Positions 62,169-64,000 of a DNA stretch of 64,000 nt are shown one piece after another. Within the stretch, counting starts at the first letter, position 1; every line of letters begins with the position of its first letter. Below the pieces are notes generated by a model. It saw only the letters and a program-made list of their open reading frames with translations, did no database searches and was not told the DNA's origin. The position numbers and the translations under genes were made by a program. Source of the DNA: Streptomyces spororaveus. GTDB taxonomy: Bacteria; Actinomycetota; Actinomycetes; Streptomycetales; Streptomycetaceae. The DNA lies in the NCBI RefSeq assembly GCF_016755875.1, contig NZ_BNED01000005.1, positions 7,949,501 to 8,013,500 of the forward strand. The letters are read 5' to 3'.

Positions 62169-64000
62169 ATGATCGCGCGAAGAGACCTGCTCGTAGCCGG
62201 GGCCGTTGGTGGAGCGGCCCTGGTCCTTCCGGCCCCTAATGAGGCGGTGGCACTCCCGAATGAGACCACGGTGGTCCCGGGGGCCAGGTCTGTCGGGAAT
62301 TTCCAGGTCTCCACTCTGGACCCCACGACCATCCCGAAATATGTCACCGACCTGGTGATCCCGCCGGTGATGCCGAAGGCCCGCCACTCGGAGCGGCACG
62401 GCATCGATACGTACGTCATCGGCGTCCGGCAATTCAGCCAGCAGGTATTGCCTCCCACTCTGCCGTCCACCACCGTGTGGGGATACGGCTCGCTCGGGGA
62501 CAGCAGCACGTTCAACTACCCGTCGTTCACCATCGAGGCCAAGACCGACCGGCCTGTCCGGGTGACCTGGGTGAACGATCTCGTCGACAGCCAGGGTCGT
62601 TTCCTCCCGCACTTGCTGGCGGTCGACCCGACCCTGCACTGGGCGAACCCTCCGGGCGGAACGAGCGGGCGTGATTCCCGGCCGACGTTCACCTCGACGC
62701 CGGGTCCGTACACGGGCCCCGTACCGATCGTCACCCACCTGCACGGTGGGCATTCCACCGAGGAGAGCGACGGCTACACCGAAGCGTGGTACCTGCCACG
62801 CGCGAACAATATTCCTGCTGGATTCGCCACCGTCGGCTCGTTCTACGACGAGTTCCGGGAGAAGTTCGCCGATGGACACGGCCTCAAGTGGGACCCGGGT
62901 ACCGCGACCTTCCAGTACGCGAACGACCAGCGGGCGTCGACCCTCTGGTTCCACGATCACACCCTTGGTCTGACCAGGCTCAACGTCTACGCCGGGCCCG
63001 CCGGCTTCTATCTGCTGCGCGGCGGTGACGGTGACCTGCCCAAGGGGGCGCTGCCCGGCCCGGCGCCCGCCTTCGGAGACCGGCCGGGCACCCGGTACCA
63101 CGAGATCCCCCTGGCCATCCAGGACCGCTCGTTCAACTCGGACGGCTCGCTGTTCTACCCCACGAGCCGGGAGTTCTTCGACGGTTTCGCGGGGCCGTAC
63201 ATTCCCACCACCGATGTGCCTCCGATCTGGAACCCCGAATTCTTCGCCAACACCATGGTGGTCAACGGCCGGACATGGCCGAAGCTCGAGGTCGAACCGC
63301 GTCGCTACAGGCTGCGCTTCCTCAACGGATGCAATGCCCGGTTCCTCATCCTGAAGATCGCAGACAGCCCGACCGTCCGGCCGGCCCGGTCGGCCGTGCC
63401 GTTCTGGCAGATCGGCAACGAAGGCGGGTTCCTGCCCGCACCCGTGCGGCTGGAGCGGCTGCTGCTGGCCAATGCGGAGCGGGCCGACGTCATCGTCGAC
63501 TTCACCGGGATCCCGGAAGGCACCGAGCTGTACCTCATCAACGAGGGCTCGGACGAACCCTTCGGCCGGGGCGAACCGGGCGTGGCCTTCCCCGTGGCGG
63601 ATCCGGCCACCACCGGTCAAGTGATGAAATTCGTGGTCGGACCGTTGGCGAGCAAGGACACCAGCGTGCCGCCGGACCGGCTCAGGCTGCCCATGATCAG
63701 GCCACTCGGCTCGTCGAGCGTCACCCGTCGGCTCTCCCTCAACGAGGCGAACTCCACCAATCCCCTGGTGCCACCGGGAACGCCGGTCCAGAACCTGCTC
63801 GGGACGGTTGACTCCGCCGGCAATCCGGTGTTGCTCGAGTGGGACGACCCGGTCACGGAGAACCCGAGGCTGAACGCGACCGAAACATGGGAGCTGTACA
63901 ACTTCACTGTGGACGCCCACCCGATCCACATCCACGAGGTGGCGTTCGAGGTGGTGAACCGGCAGCCGTTCACCGGGTCCCCCACTCCGCCGGAGAGTTG
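62169..64000 (+). CDS. Multicopper oxidase, exported, 3' end missing
   Basis: At least 610 codons from the ATG at 62169 (AAGGCGAGAG upstream), running off the window. A twin-arginine-like leader (ARRDLLVAGAVGGAALVLPA) fits export. Copper ligands: HLHGGH at 190-195, WFHDH at 260-264 and HPIHIHEV at 584-591; the last Cys-containing motif should lie beyond 64000. NGRTWPKLEVEPRRYRLRFL and QIGNEGGFLPAPV are typical of CotA/bilirubin-oxidase-like enzymes. It oxidises phenols or metals with O2; substrate unknown. An in-frame TTG at 62121 is a less likely start. Confidence 0.92.
   Translation, partial: MIARRDLLVAGAVGGAALVLPAPNEAVALPNETTVVPGARSVGNFQVSTLDPTTIPKYVTDLVIPPVMPKARHSERHGIDTYVIGVRQFSQQVLPPTLPSTTVWGYGSLGDSSTFNYPSFTIEAKTDRPVRVTWVNDLVDSQGRFLPHLLAVDPTLHWANPPGGTSGRDSRPTFTSTPGPYTGPVPIVTHLHGGHSTEESDGYTEAWYLPRANNIPAGFATVGSFYDEFREKFADGHGLKWDPGTATFQYANDQRASTLWFHDHTLGLTRLNVYAGPAGFYLLRGGDGDLPKGALPGPAPAFGDRPGTRYHEIPLAIQDRSFNSDGSLFYPTSREFFDGFAGPYIPTTDVPPIWNPEFFANTMVVNGRTWPKLEVEPRRYRLRFLNGCNARFLILKIADSPTVRPARSAVPFWQIGNEGGFLPAPVRLERLLLANAERADVIVDFTGIPEGTELYLINEGSDEPFGRGEPGVAFPVADPATTGQVMKFVVGPLASKDTSVPPDRLRLPMIRPLGSSSVTRRLSLNEANSTNPLVPPGTPVQNLLGTVDSAGNPVLLEWDDPVTENPRLNATETWELYNFTVDAHPIHIHEVAFEVVNRQPFTGSPTPPES

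Noticed and set aside
1..64000. tRNA, rRNA or CRISPR arrays
   Set aside because: No cloverleaf, conserved rRNA stretch or regularly spaced direct repeats were seen.

Overview
The window is high-GC actinobacterial DNA of Streptomyces type. Codon third positions are strongly G/C, Shine-Dalgarno sites are of the GGAGG type, GTG starts are common, and many products have recognisable Streptomyces or mycobacterial relatives. Most of it (about 1.7-48.9 kb and 56.6-61.8 kb) reads as one hypoxia/dormancy island, comparable to the DosR (DevR) regulon of Mycobacterium tuberculosis and the OsdR regulon of Streptomyces coelicolor.

Three things support this. First, two GAF-GAF histidine kinases resemble DevS/DosT, and two NarL/LuxR-type response regulators carry the DevR-like recognition helix. 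Second, the gene families match: universal stress proteins (six intact two-domain copies, several short or broken ones), five CBS-BON proteins, an Acg-type nitroreductase, a DUF1876 (Rv1738-like) protein, an Rv1733c-like membrane protein, an HPF/DATIN-like ribosome protein, a flavodoxin, three PPOX-fold proteins and a cyclic-nucleotide-binding-domain protein. Third, at about 18 intergenic places there are imperfect 14-15 bp palindromes of the form GGGxCCnnnGGxCCC, usually as a pair with starts 20-22 bp apart. The clearest (10060) is GGGACCTTTGGTCCC, close to the DosR box.

Layout: 1-1.6 kb, the 3' part of a GH65 enzyme. 1.7-11 kb, USP, flavodoxin, Rv1733c-like, DUF1876, an ABC pair, nitroreductase, then USP/CBS genes. 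11.8-23 kb, both sensor kinases, one regulator, phosphoketolase, USP and PPOX genes. 23.9-28.7 kb, a complete arginine deiminase operon (deiminase, ornithine carbamoyltransferase, carbamate kinase, antiporter). 29.3-36.2 kb, USP, HPF-like, CBS, bifunctional AdhE and the second regulator. 36.6-45.1 kb, USP, pyruvate phosphate dikinase, pyruvate formate-lyase with its activase, and USPs. 45.9-48.9 kb, oleate hydratase, a small membrane protein and a DoxX-like protein. 49-52.2 kb, mobile-element relics and an hsp18/rheA heat-shock locus with a textbook RheA operator. 52.4-56.1 kb, copper-type genes (DUF305, DUF6153, P1B ATPase). 56.2-61.8 kb, a decayed ABC pair, CBS, CNBD, an MBL-fold protein and an XRE-PPOX fusion. 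62.2-64 kb, the 5' part of a multicopper oxidase that runs off the window.

Together the metabolic genes look like an oxygen-limitation energy kit. Carbamate kinase makes ATP from arginine. Phosphoketolase makes acetyl-phosphate. PFL and AdhE split pyruvate and reoxidise NADH. PPDK interconverts PEP and pyruvate. HPF-like and DUF1876 proteins would quiet ribosomes, and the USP/CBS proteins would sense adenylates. This is inference from gene families and boxes.

The island is also full of relics: USP, CNBD, glycosyltransferase, PPK2, MBL, GAPDH, FabH, ADH, HAD and ABC genes with internal deletions or frameshifts. This suggests repeated duplication and decay, as in a chromosome arm. All function calls are from reading the sequence; no database search was run.
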